NCBI RefSeq assembly: GCF_000380485.1
Contig: NZ_AQYG01000049.1
Location: forward strand, 62,001 to 126,000
Direction: 5' to 3'
Origin: Jongsikchunia kroppenstedtii DSM 45133
GTDB taxonomy: Bacteria; Actinomycetota; Actinomycetes; Mycobacteriales; Mycobacteriaceae
DNA: 64,000 bases
Position numbers and translations under genes: made by a program. The notes under the pieces are model-generated. The model saw only the letters and a list, made by a program, of their open reading frames with translations, searched no databases and was not told the DNA's origin. Each line of letters begins with the position of its first letter. Position 1 is the first letter of the stretch. Positions 41,323 to 49,352 of this stretch are shown here, in pieces.

Positions 41323-42012
41323 ATGAACTCGATCGTCACCAAGGCCGTCGTGGCAACGGCATTGACCGCGACCTCGCTCACGGTCGGCGCCGCGGTGGCC
41401 GGCGCCGCGCCCGCAACCCCCACCGGACCGGTTCAGCCGAGCAAGCCGAGCAACCCGCCGGTGACGGTTCAGGTCGCGCCGGGCGTGCAGTACACCGGCA
41501 ACGGCAGGACCGGCGCGACCGAGCTGACCACGCCGTTCGGCGTCGTCCGGACCGCGCCCGGGCAGGTCGCTGTCGTCGACAACGGCGGCCGCACCCTCGT
41601 CGGCAATCCCGATCTCGCCGGACCGGCGGCCGCGCCGGCAGCTCCGGCCGCCCCCGGCATCAAGACCAACGCGGCAGCATCCGGCGCCACCAACGCTGCC
41701 GACGCCCCGAAGTCCCAGGCCGACAAGAACGCCGACATCCAGGGCAGCATCAACAACGTCGCCACCAACTTCGGGCTGGCCACCGGCGTCGGCGCCATGG
41801 TCGGCGGCGTCGGCGGCATGGTCGTCGGCTGCGCGGTCCCCGGAATCGTCACCGGCGTCGTCACGCCGATCAGCGTTCCCGCCTGCATCGCCGGCGGCGG
41901 TGCGCTCGGCGGCGTCGGCGCGATCGTCGGCGGCGCGGCCGTCGGCGTTCCGGTCGGCATCGCCTCGGGCATCTACGAGTACCAGCAGCTGCAGGCCAAC
42001 GGCGATCTCTGA
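41323..42012 (+). CDS. Secreted Ala/Gly/Pro-rich protein under metal control
   Basis: This 229-residue protein has a signal peptide (1-30, ending VAGAAPATP), a Pro-rich middle (VQPSKPSNPPVTVQVAPGVQ) and a helical/Gly-rich C-terminus made of small hydrophobic repeats ([40 protein letters not shown]). Two cysteines sit in that C-terminus. AGAGGAGGAGCAC precedes the ATG at 41323. Two Fur-type boxes lie upstream. The Gly-zipper-like tail could insert in or across the outer mycolate layer. I do not recognise the family. Confidence 0.75.
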   Translation: MNSIVTKAVVATALTATSLTVGAAVAGAAPATPTGPVQPSKPSNPPVTVQVAPGVQYTGNGRTGATELTTPFGVVRTAPGQVAVVDNGGRTLVGNPDLAGPAAAPAAPAAPGIKTNAAASGATNAADAPKSQADKNADIQGSINNVATNFGLATGVGAMVGGVGGMVVGCAVPGIVTGVVTPISVPACIAGGGALGGVGAIVGGAAVGVPVGIASGIYEYQQLQANGDL

Positions 42013-42030
42013 GTACGGCGATCTCTGAGT
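42001..42030. repeat. Tandem duplication at a stop codon
   Basis: GGCGATCTCTGAGT occurs at 42001-42014 and again at 42017-42030 (16-base period). The first copy holds the stop codon of the secreted protein gene; the second is out of frame. Confidence 0.6.
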
Positions 42031-42039
42031 CATGACCCC

Positions 42040-42077
42040 GCTCCCGCCCGGCGCGCGTCAGCGACCCGGGCGGGAGC
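42040..42077 (+). terminator. 12-bp hairpin after the secreted protein gene
   Basis: GCTCCCGCCCGG (42040-42051) pairs perfectly with CCGGGCGGGAGC (42066-42077) around a 14-base loop, between convergent genes. No T tract on the plus strand. Confidence 0.75.
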
Positions 42078-42104
42078 ACCCGCCGCACCGATATCCGGCA
42101 GCGC

Positions 42105-42812
42105 TCAGGAGTCGGTCTCGGCGAGCAATTGTTCGAGGCGCGCCACATCTTCTTTCAGCAGCGCCAACGCGGCCGGCACCGCCGGCCCATCCGCGTTCGG
42201 GCGATCACCCAAGACGCCTTCCAGGGCGATGTCCGCCAGCTGGTCACCGGCCTGCACGGGCGTGAGCCGATCGCGTCCGGACCGCGGGTACCAGAAGGCC
42301 ACCCAGTTCGCGGTTCCGATCAATGCGAAGGCGGTCAGTTCGGTGTCCACCGGTCGGCAGGACCCCTCACGCTTGCATTGATCGATCAGGCTGCACATCG
42401 CCTCCAGCGTGGCGCGCCGGGCGCTCCGATGTTGCCGCGCAAGCGATTCGGGAAACGAGTCCTCATTAGTCAGCAGCAGCCGGAACCGCTTCGGATGCTC
42501 GGCCACGCGTGTCGCCATCGATGCGACGGCCTGATGCAGCCTCTCCGCCGCCGACGTCTCGGTACTCTCCGCCAGCTCGCCCAACGATTCGGCGGCCTCC
42601 AGCGTGAAGCCCCGCACCAGCTGTTCGAGGATGTCTTCCTTGCCGCTGATGTAGTGGTAGATCCCGGTTCGGGTGAGGCCGACCGCATCTGCGAGTTCCT
42701 GCAATGACGTGCCCGCCACCCCCTGACGCGCGAACAATGTCTCGGCCGCCTCCATGAGCTGCTCGAGAACGAGATCATGCCGTCCTGCGCTGCGAATCGT
42801 CGGTTTCGCCAT
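42105..42812 (-). CDS. TetR-family regulator of the catabolic region
   Basis: This 235-residue protein has a classic TetR helix-turn-helix (about 15-62: EAAETLFARQGVAGTSLQEL, then TRTGIYHYISGKEDILEQL) and a helical C-terminal domain of the TetR_C type seen in aromatic-degradation repressors. It lies 85 bases downstream of the aldehyde dehydrogenase on the same strand, so it may be read with it. Candidate operators are the palindrome at 44466 and the ACATATATGT sites at 45631 and 52558; the link is inference. Confidence 0.87.
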   Translation of the reverse strand: MAKPTIRSAGRHDLVLEQLMEAAETLFARQGVAGTSLQELADAVGLTRTGIYHYISGKEDILEQLVRGFTLEAAESLGELAESTETSAAERLHQAVASMATRVAEHPKRFRLLLTNEDSFPESLARQHRSARRATLEAMCSLIDQCKREGSCRPVDTELTAFALIGTANWVAFWYPRSGRDRLTPVQAGDQLADIALEGVLGDRPNADGPAVPAALALLKEDVARLEQLLAETDS

Positions 42813-42897
42813 GCGACTCAGCGTATTACTCGATCATCGTCGTCGGACCACACGCATCGCGGAATCCGACGACGATTCACGATCTGACCCTGGTCTT

Positions 42898-44376
42898 TCA
42901 GGAGCCCGCAGAGGGCGCGACCTGCGCGTAGAGCTTCACGTCCTGGAATTCGGCGATCGCACTGGGACCGCACAGTAGGCCGTAACCGCTCTGCTTGAGC
43001 CCGCCTTCTTCGAAGGCTTCGTGGATAACCCCCCAGCAGTTGGTCCACACGAATCCGGCCCGCATGTTGCGGGTGACTCGGCGCGCCTTCCATTCGTCGG
43101 TGGTGAAGACTGCGGCGCCGAGACCGAAGGATGTTCCGTTTGCCATTCGGACGGCGTCTGCTTCGTCATCGAAGACCTCGAAAGTCTGAACGGGGCCGAA
43201 CAGCTCGTCTTGGACGATCGGCACGTCAAGGCGATCGACCTCGATAAGTGACGGCTGGTAGAACGCCCCTCCGGGGCGCTCGTCGTCTTCTATGAGACCA
43301 CCCCGGACGAGCACGGTGGCGTACTGCTCGGCGTCCGCGACGATCTTGTCGACACGCGCCGCGCTCGCGGCGTCGATCAAGGGACCGAGATCACTGGTGA
43401 GATCCTCGCTCGGGCCGGACCGCAGGCTGGCGATCGCCTCGACGATCATCGGGCGCAAGCGATCGGCCACGCCACGCTGCACAAGCAGCCTGGAGCCGGT
43501 CAGACAAAATTGCCCGTTCATCAACGAGATTGCCGCAACAACGTTCTGCATGACGACGTCAAGGTCAGCATCGTCAAAGATCACCAGCGGGGTCTTACCT
43601 CCCAGTTCGAGGCTGAGTCGCTTCAGTGTCGATGCTCCCGCGGCTGCGATCGCGCGTCCGACGTGGGTACTGCCGGTGTAGCTGATCATGTCGACATCGG
43701 GCGAATTGACAAGCGCGGGGGCGACCTCATTGGCCCCTTCCGTGAGGATGTTGACGACGCCGGCGGGAATCGAGTCCGTCGACGCGATGATCTCAGCAAC
43801 GAGGGTGTTGGTCAGTGCGGTCTGACCAGGCATCTTCACGACCATTGTGCATCCAGCGGCGAGCGCGGGACCGATGGAACGCATCGACAGGATCACGGGC
43901 GAATTCCAGGGAGTGATGATGCCGATCACTCCCATTGCCTCACGACCGGTCTGAAAATAGACCCCGGGGCTGACTTCCGACGACCGGCCGCCGTCGAGAA
44001 CAAGGGCGGAGGCCGCCGCATAGCGCAGCCAGTCGACAGTCGTCGACACCTCCCACACAGTTTCGGGCAGCCGCTTTCCATTTTCGCGAGAAAGCATCAG
44101 CGCCACTTCTTCAACCCGCTCAGCCAATCGGTCAGCCAATTCATTGACGGCGCGAGAACGACGTCGAGGGTCTCGCGACCAGTCGGTGTTGTCAAACATG
44201 TTGCGGGCGACGGCGATTGCGTCGAGCGCCGCACCCTCGTCAGCGCTTGCATAGGCGCCCAGGACCAGCCCAGTGGAGGGATTGATCGTCTCCAGCTGTC
44301 GGCCCGAGTCGCTCCACTCGCCGGCGATCAGATTGCGCCCGGCGGCGAGGCTGGTCGGAATGGATTCGGTAGTCAT
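42898..44376 (-). CDS. Aldehyde dehydrogenase
   Basis: This 492-residue NAD(P)-dependent aldehyde dehydrogenase has all key residues: Asn158 in ITPWNSP, Lys181 in VVKMPGQT, Glu257 in LSLELGGKTP and the nucleophile Cys291 in NGQFCLTGS. It is closest in pattern to betaine/semialdehyde-type dehydrogenases. ATG at 44376 has AAAGGAA upstream. It is divergent from the short-chain dehydrogenase across a long (395-base) region. Codon use is less GC-biased than in neighbouring backbone genes, which suggests a separate origin. Substrate unknown. Confidence 0.9.
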   Translation of the reverse strand: MTTESIPTSLAAGRNLIAGEWSDSGRQLETINPSTGLVLGAYASADEGAALDAIAVARNMFDNTDWSRDPRRRSRAVNELADRLAERVEEVALMLSRENGKRLPETVWEVSTTVDWLRYAAASALVLDGGRSSEVSPGVYFQTGREAMGVIGIITPWNSPVILSMRSIGPALAAGCTMVVKMPGQTALTNTLVAEIIASTDSIPAGVVNILTEGANEVAPALVNSPDVDMISYTGSTHVGRAIAAAGASTLKRLSLELGGKTPLVIFDDADLDVVMQNVVAAISLMNGQFCLTGSRLLVQRGVADRLRPMIVEAIASLRSGPSEDLTSDLGPLIDAASAARVDKIVADAEQYATVLVRGGLIEDDERPGGAFYQPSLIEVDRLDVPIVQDELFGPVQTFEVFDDEADAVRMANGTSFGLGAAVFTTDEWKARRVTRNMRAGFVWTNCWGVIHEAFEEGGLKQSGYGLLCGPSAIAEFQDVKLYAQVAPSAGS

Positions 44377-44465
44377 GCGGGTGATTCCTTTCGAGGGTGC
44401 ATCGCTGCATGGTGGCCTTGAGTACTGGCCCAATGGGCGCTGACCTGGCTATTGGCGGTGGACCT

Positions 44466-44485
44466 ACACCCACCTCGGTGGGTGT
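44466..44485. promoter_or_regulatory. Perfect 20-base palindromic operator candidate
   Basis: ACACCCACC-TC-GGTGGGTGT has 9-base arms without mismatch. It lies in the leader of the aldehyde dehydrogenase gene, 90 bases upstream of its ATG. Likely bound by a dimeric regulator; an RNA hairpin is the alternative. Confidence 0.7.
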
Positions 44486-44526
44486 GACGAGGTTCACGAC
44501 GCCAATACTGATCTGCGCAGACGAAT

Positions 44527-44556
44527 ATGTCAATATATCGACTAGTTCGTTGACAT
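44527..44556. promoter_or_regulatory. Divergent promoter pair within an inverted repeat
   Basis: ATGTCAA (44527-44533) and TTGACAT (44550-44556) are inverted arms, 16 bases apart. Each contains a TTGACA -35 hexamer pointing outwards. At about 17-18 bases, possible -10 elements are CAGTAT on the minus strand and TACGGT (44574) on the plus strand. Confidence 0.5.
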
Positions 44557-44771
44557 GCGCCTGCGGCCGTACTTACGGTGTTGGCGGTGTCGCAGGTTGT
44601 TCCGATGGATTGGCGCACCGCGACGCTCATCGGGGCGGCACCTGCCCCTTGATGTTCGGAATCATCACCACGGAAACAAATCACCGACGTCAGCGATCGC
44701 AGGCTGCGTCGAACCACTACAAAGGAGACGGTACAAAAAATGAGCATTTCCAAGATGTTTGGCGGAATCCG

Positions 44772-45521
44772 ATGACATCGAGCACTCACGAGGGCCGCGT
44801 CGCGGTGGTTACCGGCGCGGGTCAGGGATTCGGGCGCGCAATAGCAAGAGAACTCGCCCGTCGGGGCGCAGACATCGTCGTGCTGGACCTCGATGAGGCG
44901 TCTGAGACGGTTGCCGAGATCGAGGCGCTTGGCCGCAAGGCGATGGCTCTGCAAGCCGACGTTTCCGATCCCAATGCGGTGGACGCCGCGGGTCGCCAAG
45001 CGCTCAGCACCTTCGGCGCCGTCGATATCCTGGTGAACAACGCTGGCGTGTACCCATTTCGAGACTTCTTCGAGGTCGACTTCGACTACTGGAAACGCAT
45101 TCAGGCAATCAATCTCGACTCGCAGTTCCTGACAGCGAAAGCGTTCGCACCATCCATGAGAGAGCGCGGCTGGGGGCGGATCGTGAACCTAGCCTCCAAC
45201 TCACTGGGGCTCGCGGTGCCGGCACTGGCGCACTACATGGCCAGCAAGGGCGGGGTCATCGGCTTCACCCGCGGGCTCGCAACAGATTTGGCTCCGTACG
45301 GAATCACGGTGAATGCAGTCGCACCCACCGCTTCTCGCACACCGGGCGGCGAAGCAAACATCGCCGAGGAGGTGCTCAACGGCGTCGCCTCGATGCAGGC
45401 GATCAAACGCAGCGGGCTCGCCGACGACATCGTCGGAACGGTGTGCTTTCTATCCAGCGATGACTGCGCTTTTGTGACTGGCCAGACGATCATGGCAGAT
45501 GGAGGCCTCGTTCGTCTGTAA
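44772..45521 (+). CDS. Short-chain dehydrogenase/reductase
   Basis: This 249-residue classical SDR has the NAD(P) motif TGAGQGFG (14-21), NNAG at 88-91 and the catalytic set Ser141 or Ser143, Tyr154 and Lys158 in HYMASKGG. Asp at the end of strand two (VVLDLDEA) suggests NAD preference. ATG at 44772 is chosen; the frame runs back to 44397 without support. A terminator at 45532-45566 ends it. Codon use is similar to the aldehyde dehydrogenase, so the two may have arrived together. Substrate unknown. Confidence 0.9.
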   Translation: MTSSTHEGRVAVVTGAGQGFGRAIARELARRGADIVVLDLDEASETVAEIEALGRKAMALQADVSDPNAVDAAGRQALSTFGAVDILVNNAGVYPFRDFFEVDFDYWKRIQAINLDSQFLTAKAFAPSMRERGWGRIVNLASNSLGLAVPALAHYMASKGGVIGFTRGLATDLAPYGITVNAVAPTASRTPGGEANIAEEVLNGVASMQAIKRSGLADDIVGTVCFLSSDDCAFVTGQTIMADGGLVRL

Positions 45522-45531
45522 CTGGTCTTCT

Positions 45532-45566
45532 GATGCGGGTCCGTCTAAGTCAGACGGGCCCGCATC
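45532..45566 (+). terminator. Terminator after the short-chain dehydrogenase gene
   Basis: A 15-bp stem (45532-45546 with 45552-45566, one G-U pair) closes a five-base loop AAGTC and is followed by TGTTTCTG. It separates the dehydrogenase from the maleate isomerase operon. Confidence 0.75.
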
Positions 45567-45594
45567 TGTTTCTGCAGAACAGCCGACGGAATCC

Positions 45595-45635
45595 TTGACT
45601 TTTGACGACCACGTCATTACTTTCACATATATGTC
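45595..45635 (+). promoter_or_regulatory. Leaderless promoter of the maleate isomerase operon
   Basis: TTGACT (45595-45600), a 17-base spacer and TACTTT (45618-45623) are followed after seven bases by the ATG at 45631, so the transcript probably starts at the A of ATG. No Shine-Dalgarno is present. The 23 bases 45613-45635 are identical to those at the ligase start (52554-52576, minus strand) and contain the palindrome ACATATATGT over the start codon. Confidence 0.75.
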
Positions 45636-46404
45636 TAACAGCCAGGTTGCACTGCCGACGAAGCGGATTGGGCTGATCGTCCCGAGTTCGAATGTGACGG
45701 TTGAAACGGAGATGCCGCGCATCCTCGCCCGCTCCGAGGACGTCGAATTCACCTTCCACGCGAGCCGCATGCGGATGCAGGCCGTCACCCCCGCCGGCCT
45801 GGCCGCGATGAACGCGCAGCGCGAACGCTGCGTCATCGAGATCGGTGACGCCGGCGTCGACGCCGTGCTGTACGCCTGCCTGGTCGCGATCATGGCCACG
45901 GGGCCCGGCGAGCACAAGAACGTCGAATTCGCCGTCGCCGAACAGCTGGCCACCGGCGGGTCGACCACCAAGGTGCTCTCCAGCGCCGGCGCGCTGGTCC
46001 AGGCCCTCCGCGAGACCGGCGCACAGCGCGTCGCCCTCGTGATGCCCTACATGCGCCCGCTCGCCGAGCAGGTCGTCGCCTATATCGAGAACGAAGGCAT
46101 CGAGGTCGTTGACTGGCGCGCGCTCGAAGTCGCCGACAACATCGAAGTCGGATGCATTCCGCCCGAACGAGTTATGGACGCCGCCCGCAGCCTGGACCGC
46201 TCCCGAGCCGACGCCCTGGTGCTGTCGTGCTGCGTGCAGATGCCGTCCCTGTCCATCGTGCAGGCCGCCGAGAACGAACTCGGTCTACCCATCCTCTCCG
46301 CCGCCACCGCGGGCGCATACTCGATACTGCGCGCCCTGCAACTGCCGGTGAACATCCCCGGCGCCGGATCGCTCCTCCGCGCCGACGCACCCGTGACCGC
46401 TTAA
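45631..46404 (+). CDS. Maleate cis-trans isomerase
   Basis: The enzyme converts maleate to fumarate, the last step of nicotinate-type and some gentisate-type ring degradation. The 257-residue protein matches the maleate isomerase branch of the Asp/Glu racemase superfamily closely: IVPSSNVTVETEMP, FTFHASRMRM, YACLVAIMA with Cys83, VMPYMRPLAE, VVDWRALEV and SCCVQMPSL with Cys201, ending PGAGSLLRAD. ATG at 45631 follows the leaderless promoter. First gene of a four-gene operon with the VOC protein, an 82-residue protein and a hydrolase. Confidence 0.9.
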   Translation: MSNSQVALPTKRIGLIVPSSNVTVETEMPRILARSEDVEFTFHASRMRMQAVTPAGLAAMNAQRERCVIEIGDAGVDAVLYACLVAIMATGPGEHKNVEFAVAEQLATGGSTTKVLSSAGALVQALRETGAQRVALVMPYMRPLAEQVVAYIENEGIEVVDWRALEVADNIEVGCIPPERVMDAARSLDRSRADALVLSCCVQMPSLSIVQAAENELGLPILSAATAGAYSILRALQLPVNIPGAGSLLRADAPVTA

Positions 46405-46434
46405 ACCACTCAGCACAAAAGAACGGAGAAGCTG

Positions 46435-47070
46435 ATGACCACCAAACCCGAACATCGCGTGCAGGGCGTCGACCACACCGCCTTTCCCACCTTCGACCCC
46501 GCCGCTACCGTGAAGTTCTATCGAGACACGCTGAAATTTCCTGTCGTGCACTCGATCTGCGCCGCCGGGTGGGGGCCCGAGGATCACCCCGACTTCATCC
46601 ACTTCTTCTTCGACATCGGCGGCGGCGACCGGATCGCGTTCTTCTACTACTTCGGTCTCGAACCGTTCGGCGATCCCGACGCGCCCGGCGACTCCTGGGC
46701 GAAGCTGCCCGCCGGCACTCCGCAGTACTTCGTCAACTCGCGGCACCTCGCGATCCACGTGGACGACGAAGAAGACCTCCTCGAATACCGCCGGCGGTTG
46801 GACGAGTCGCAGTGGCCGGTCGAGATGCAGGTGATGCACGAGACGATCGAGTCGATCTACACCCATGACCCGAACGGGTACATGGTCGAGATCACGCGCG
46901 CCCTGCGGCCGGTCACCCCGCAGGAAGACCTGGATGCCGAGCTCACCATCGAGGCGCTATGCGATGTCGCCCAAGGCGATTCGCCGTCGCTGGACAAGCT
47001 GCTCACCCGCAAGGCCGAGCTGATCGTCGAGAAGGCCGCCGACTGGACCCCCGCGGAGGCCGCCCGATGA
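46435..47070 (+). CDS. VOC-family metalloprotein (possible ring-cleaving dioxygenase)
   Basis: This 211-residue vicinal-oxygen-chelate protein starts its fold at VQGVDHTAFPTFDPAATVKF. Candidate metal ligands are His14 (VDHTA), His104 or His108 (SRHLAIHVDD) and Glu152 (GYMVEITR), the His/His/Glu arrangement of extradiol dioxygenases. The C-terminal 55 residues are a helical extension. Position between maleate isomerase and a hydrolase suggests it opens an aromatic or pyridine ring to give a maleate precursor; that is inference. GAACGGAGAAGCTG precedes the ATG. Confidence 0.8.
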   Translation: MTTKPEHRVQGVDHTAFPTFDPAATVKFYRDTLKFPVVHSICAAGWGPEDHPDFIHFFFDIGGGDRIAFFYYFGLEPFGDPDAPGDSWAKLPAGTPQYFVNSRHLAIHVDDEEDLLEYRRRLDESQWPVEMQVMHETIESIYTHDPNGYMVEITRALRPVTPQEDLDAELTIEALCDVAQGDSPSLDKLLTRKAELIVEKAADWTPAEAAR

Positions 47071-47315
47071 CCACCCGCCTCTACGTCCTGGACGTCCCCG
47101 AGAACGAGGGCGTCGTCGACGTCGCCAAGAACCTGCCCGACGTGACGGTCGACCAGGTCGGACCGTATTACCGGGTCAGCTCCGAGGGCGACATCGTGAT
47201 CGACCGCCGCGCCACCGGTGCCCGGCACGCGGTCTGGTACAGCTCGGTCGCCGGCCTCGAAGGCTCGAAGATCACGCAACACGACAAGGACGCCCTGCGC
47301 GTCGTGCGGCGATGA
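47067..47315 (+). CDS. 82-residue protein of the catabolic operon
   Basis: This small protein begins MTTRLYVLDVPENEGVVDVA and has a compact beta-rich pattern (VTVDQVGPYYRVSSEG, DIVIDRRATG, AVWYSSVAG). It overlaps both neighbours by ATGA, so it is translated in a fixed ratio with them. No family recognised. It could be an accessory subunit of the VOC enzyme or hydrolase. Confidence 0.75.
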   Translation: MTTRLYVLDVPENEGVVDVAKNLPDVTVDQVGPYYRVSSEGDIVIDRRATGARHAVWYSSVAGLEGSKITQHDKDALRVVRR

Positions 47316-48574
47316 CGGGGATGACACAGGCCCAAGGACTTGGCGCCGGGCGGTATCTCTCCGTGGGCGAGATACCCGACAACACCATCACCTCCGCCCA
47401 TGAGCTGACCACCTCGGACGGCGCGACCGTGCCAGGCATCCTGCGGACGGTGCCCGGCGCCACCACGGTCTGCGTGCTCATGCATCCGCGGCAGGACTTT
47501 TCGCATCACGTGCTGATGCCGGAGCTGCTCAGCCGCGGCTTCGCGGTGTGGACGCAGAACACCCGCACCGGCCTCAACGATCTGAGCCTGGTGCACGAGC
47601 AGGCCTTGCTCGACGTGGCCGCAGGCCACGTATTCCTGCGCGACAAGGGATTCGAATCGGTGATATCCGTCGGGCATTCCGGCGGCGGGGCGCTCGCGGC
47701 GTTCTACATCGAGCAGGCGGAACTGCCCGGCGATCGACGATTCTCGAAAACCCCCGGGGGCCGGCCGGTTCCGCTGCCGGACGCGAATATGCCCGCCCCG
47801 GACGGATTCATGCTGATGGCACCGCATCCCGGCCAGGGAGTGCTGCTGGGCCGGATGATCGACCCCTCGGTCGCCGATGAGACCGATCCGATGTCGGTCG
47901 TGCCCGAACTCGATCCCTACAATCCGGACAACGGATTCCGAGCCGCACCCGAGCCGTCGAGCTACAGTGACGACTTCATCGCGGAGTATCGGGCGGCGCA
48001 GCATCGCCGAATGGAACGCATCGACGCTGTCGCCCGCGAACGCGTGGCGGCCGCCGCGGCGGCCCGCAAGCGCTTCGCCGACGGCGGCGACGCACGGGAT
48101 CGGCGAATCTCGTTGGCCACCGGCGTGATCACGGTTCATCGCACCGACGCCGACCTGCGCAGTGTCGACCCCACGCTCGACCCGAACGAGCGGCCGTACG
48201 GTTCATTGTTCGGCCGGCGTCCGGATCTGACGAACTACGGAATCGTCGGCTTCGGCCGGCTGACGACGCCGGAGGCCTGGCTGTCGACCTGGTCGTCGAT
48301 CTCCAGCCGCGCCGGCATGGTGCGATGTGCGGCCGGTATCACCGTGCCGACCCTCATGGTCGAGCTCACCGGCGATCAGGCCTGCTTCCCCGCCGACGCC
48401 AGGGAGATGATCGACGCACTCGCCGGCGACGATGTCACCCTTACTCGTGTCCCCGGAAAGCATTTCGGTGGCGCGCTGCACGACGGCGAACCGACCGGCG
48501 CCACCTTGGCCGGCGACGAGATGGGCCGATGGCTGACCGAGCGTTTCGCCAGCGGCGCCGCCGCTTCGCACTGA
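47312..48574 (+). CDS. Alpha/beta hydrolase
   Basis: This 420-residue hydrolase has the nucleophile elbow VGHSGGG with Ser123 and an N-terminal strand block TVCVLMHPRQDFSHHVL. A long insert (about 150-280) covers the active site; the C-terminal part has TLMVELTGDQACFP (Asp region) and PGKHFGGALH (His region). It overlaps the 82-residue protein gene by ATGA and ends the operon. By context it may split the ring-fission product or a CoA thioester, releasing maleate; inference only. Confidence 0.82.
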   Translation: MTGMTQAQGLGAGRYLSVGEIPDNTITSAHELTTSDGATVPGILRTVPGATTVCVLMHPRQDFSHHVLMPELLSRGFAVWTQNTRTGLNDLSLVHEQALLDVAAGHVFLRDKGFESVISVGHSGGGALAAFYIEQAELPGDRRFSKTPGGRPVPLPDANMPAPDGFMLMAPHPGQGVLLGRMIDPSVADETDPMSVVPELDPYNPDNGFRAAPEPSSYSDDFIAEYRAAQHRRMERIDAVARERVAAAAAARKRFADGGDARDRRISLATGVITVHRTDADLRSVDPTLDPNERPYGSLFGRRPDLTNYGIVGFGRLTTPEAWLSTWSSISSRAGMVRCAAGITVPTLMVELTGDQACFPADAREMIDALAGDDVTLTRVPGKHFGGALHDGEPTGATLAGDEMGRWLTERFASGAAASH

Positions 48575-48631
48575 TGGATGATGGCCGCACACCCCGGATT
48601 CTTCGACGGGCATGCGGCCATCAAGCCGATC

Positions 48632-49323
48632 TCAGGCGGCGGGCAGGAACTCCTCGATGAAGGCCAGCTGCCGCAGGATGTAGTCCCGAGCCCGCCGATG
48701 CAGCTCGATCGAATGTCCGGCGCCCGCGAAGAAACTCCACCCGAACATCCGGAGAACCCGTGAAATGCGATGCGAGGGCGGCGCGCGCGGCATCGTCGGA
48801 CTGCCAGATGTTGTCGTTCTCGGCCAACGTCAGGCTCACCGGTGCGGTGACGGCGGGCCCACGTCCGGCAGCTGCTGTGACCAGATCACCACGTCGATCA
48901 GCTCGGGCATCGGGAGCGGCCGCAGCAGATCGGCATCGACACCCGTCGCCGCGGCGGTCCGCAGCGCCAGCATGCCGCCGATCGAATGCCCCACGATGGC
49001 AAGGGGTCCGGGATAGCGGTCGGAGATCTGATCGACGGCCGCGATCAGGATCTCGGTCTGCCCGGCGAACGACGTATGCGACGGATCGGTGTCCACGGCG
49101 GCGCGTATCCGGGACGATCGGGGGCCACGACAGTGAAGCCCCGCTGCGCTCCGAGGGACAACAGGGAGTCGTCGCCGATGTCGTAGTAGCCGGAATCGTA
49201 TGTGCCGCCTTGAAACGCGACGATGACGGCGCGGGACTCGTTGTCCGGCTACGCAATACGCCCACTCAGTGGGACGCCCGCCGCCTCCATCGACAGCGGC
49301 GAGACCTCGGATCGAACGGTCAT
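48632..49323 (-). pseudogene. Broken alpha/beta hydrolase gene
   Basis: A hydrolase can be traced from ATG at 49323 only by passing a TAG stop (after MEAAGVPLSGRIA) and at least three frame changes. Segments seen are AVIVAFQGGTYDSGYYDIGD then FTVVAPDRPGY; TSFAGQTEILIAAVDQ with PLAIVGHSIGGMLALRTA (nucleophile elbow intact); APVSLTLAENDNIWQSDDAA; and FAGAGHSIELHRRARDYILR to a stop at 48632. It follows the monooxygenase on the same strand after 29 bases, so it was the third gene of the ligase operon. Decay is recent, since every segment is still recognisable. Confidence 0.85.
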
Positions 49324-49352
49324 ATCGGTCCTCTCGAGTGGTTATCTGGTGA

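Larger units (their letters stand above)
44377..44771. other. Long divergent regulatory region
   Basis: This 395-base stretch between the aldehyde dehydrogenase and the short-chain dehydrogenase holds no convincing gene. It contains the 20-base palindrome (44466-44485) and paired TTGACA hexamers in both directions (44527-44556). The part from 44560 to 44771 would be a leader of about 200 bases for the dehydrogenase and shows nothing I can name. Confidence 0.6.

Noticed and set aside
44397-44771. N-terminal extension of the short-chain dehydrogenase (open frame back to 44397)
   Set aside because: The extra 125 residues lack SDR similarity and run through the palindrome and promoter elements; the nucleotide-binding motif is at the proper distance from ATG 44772.
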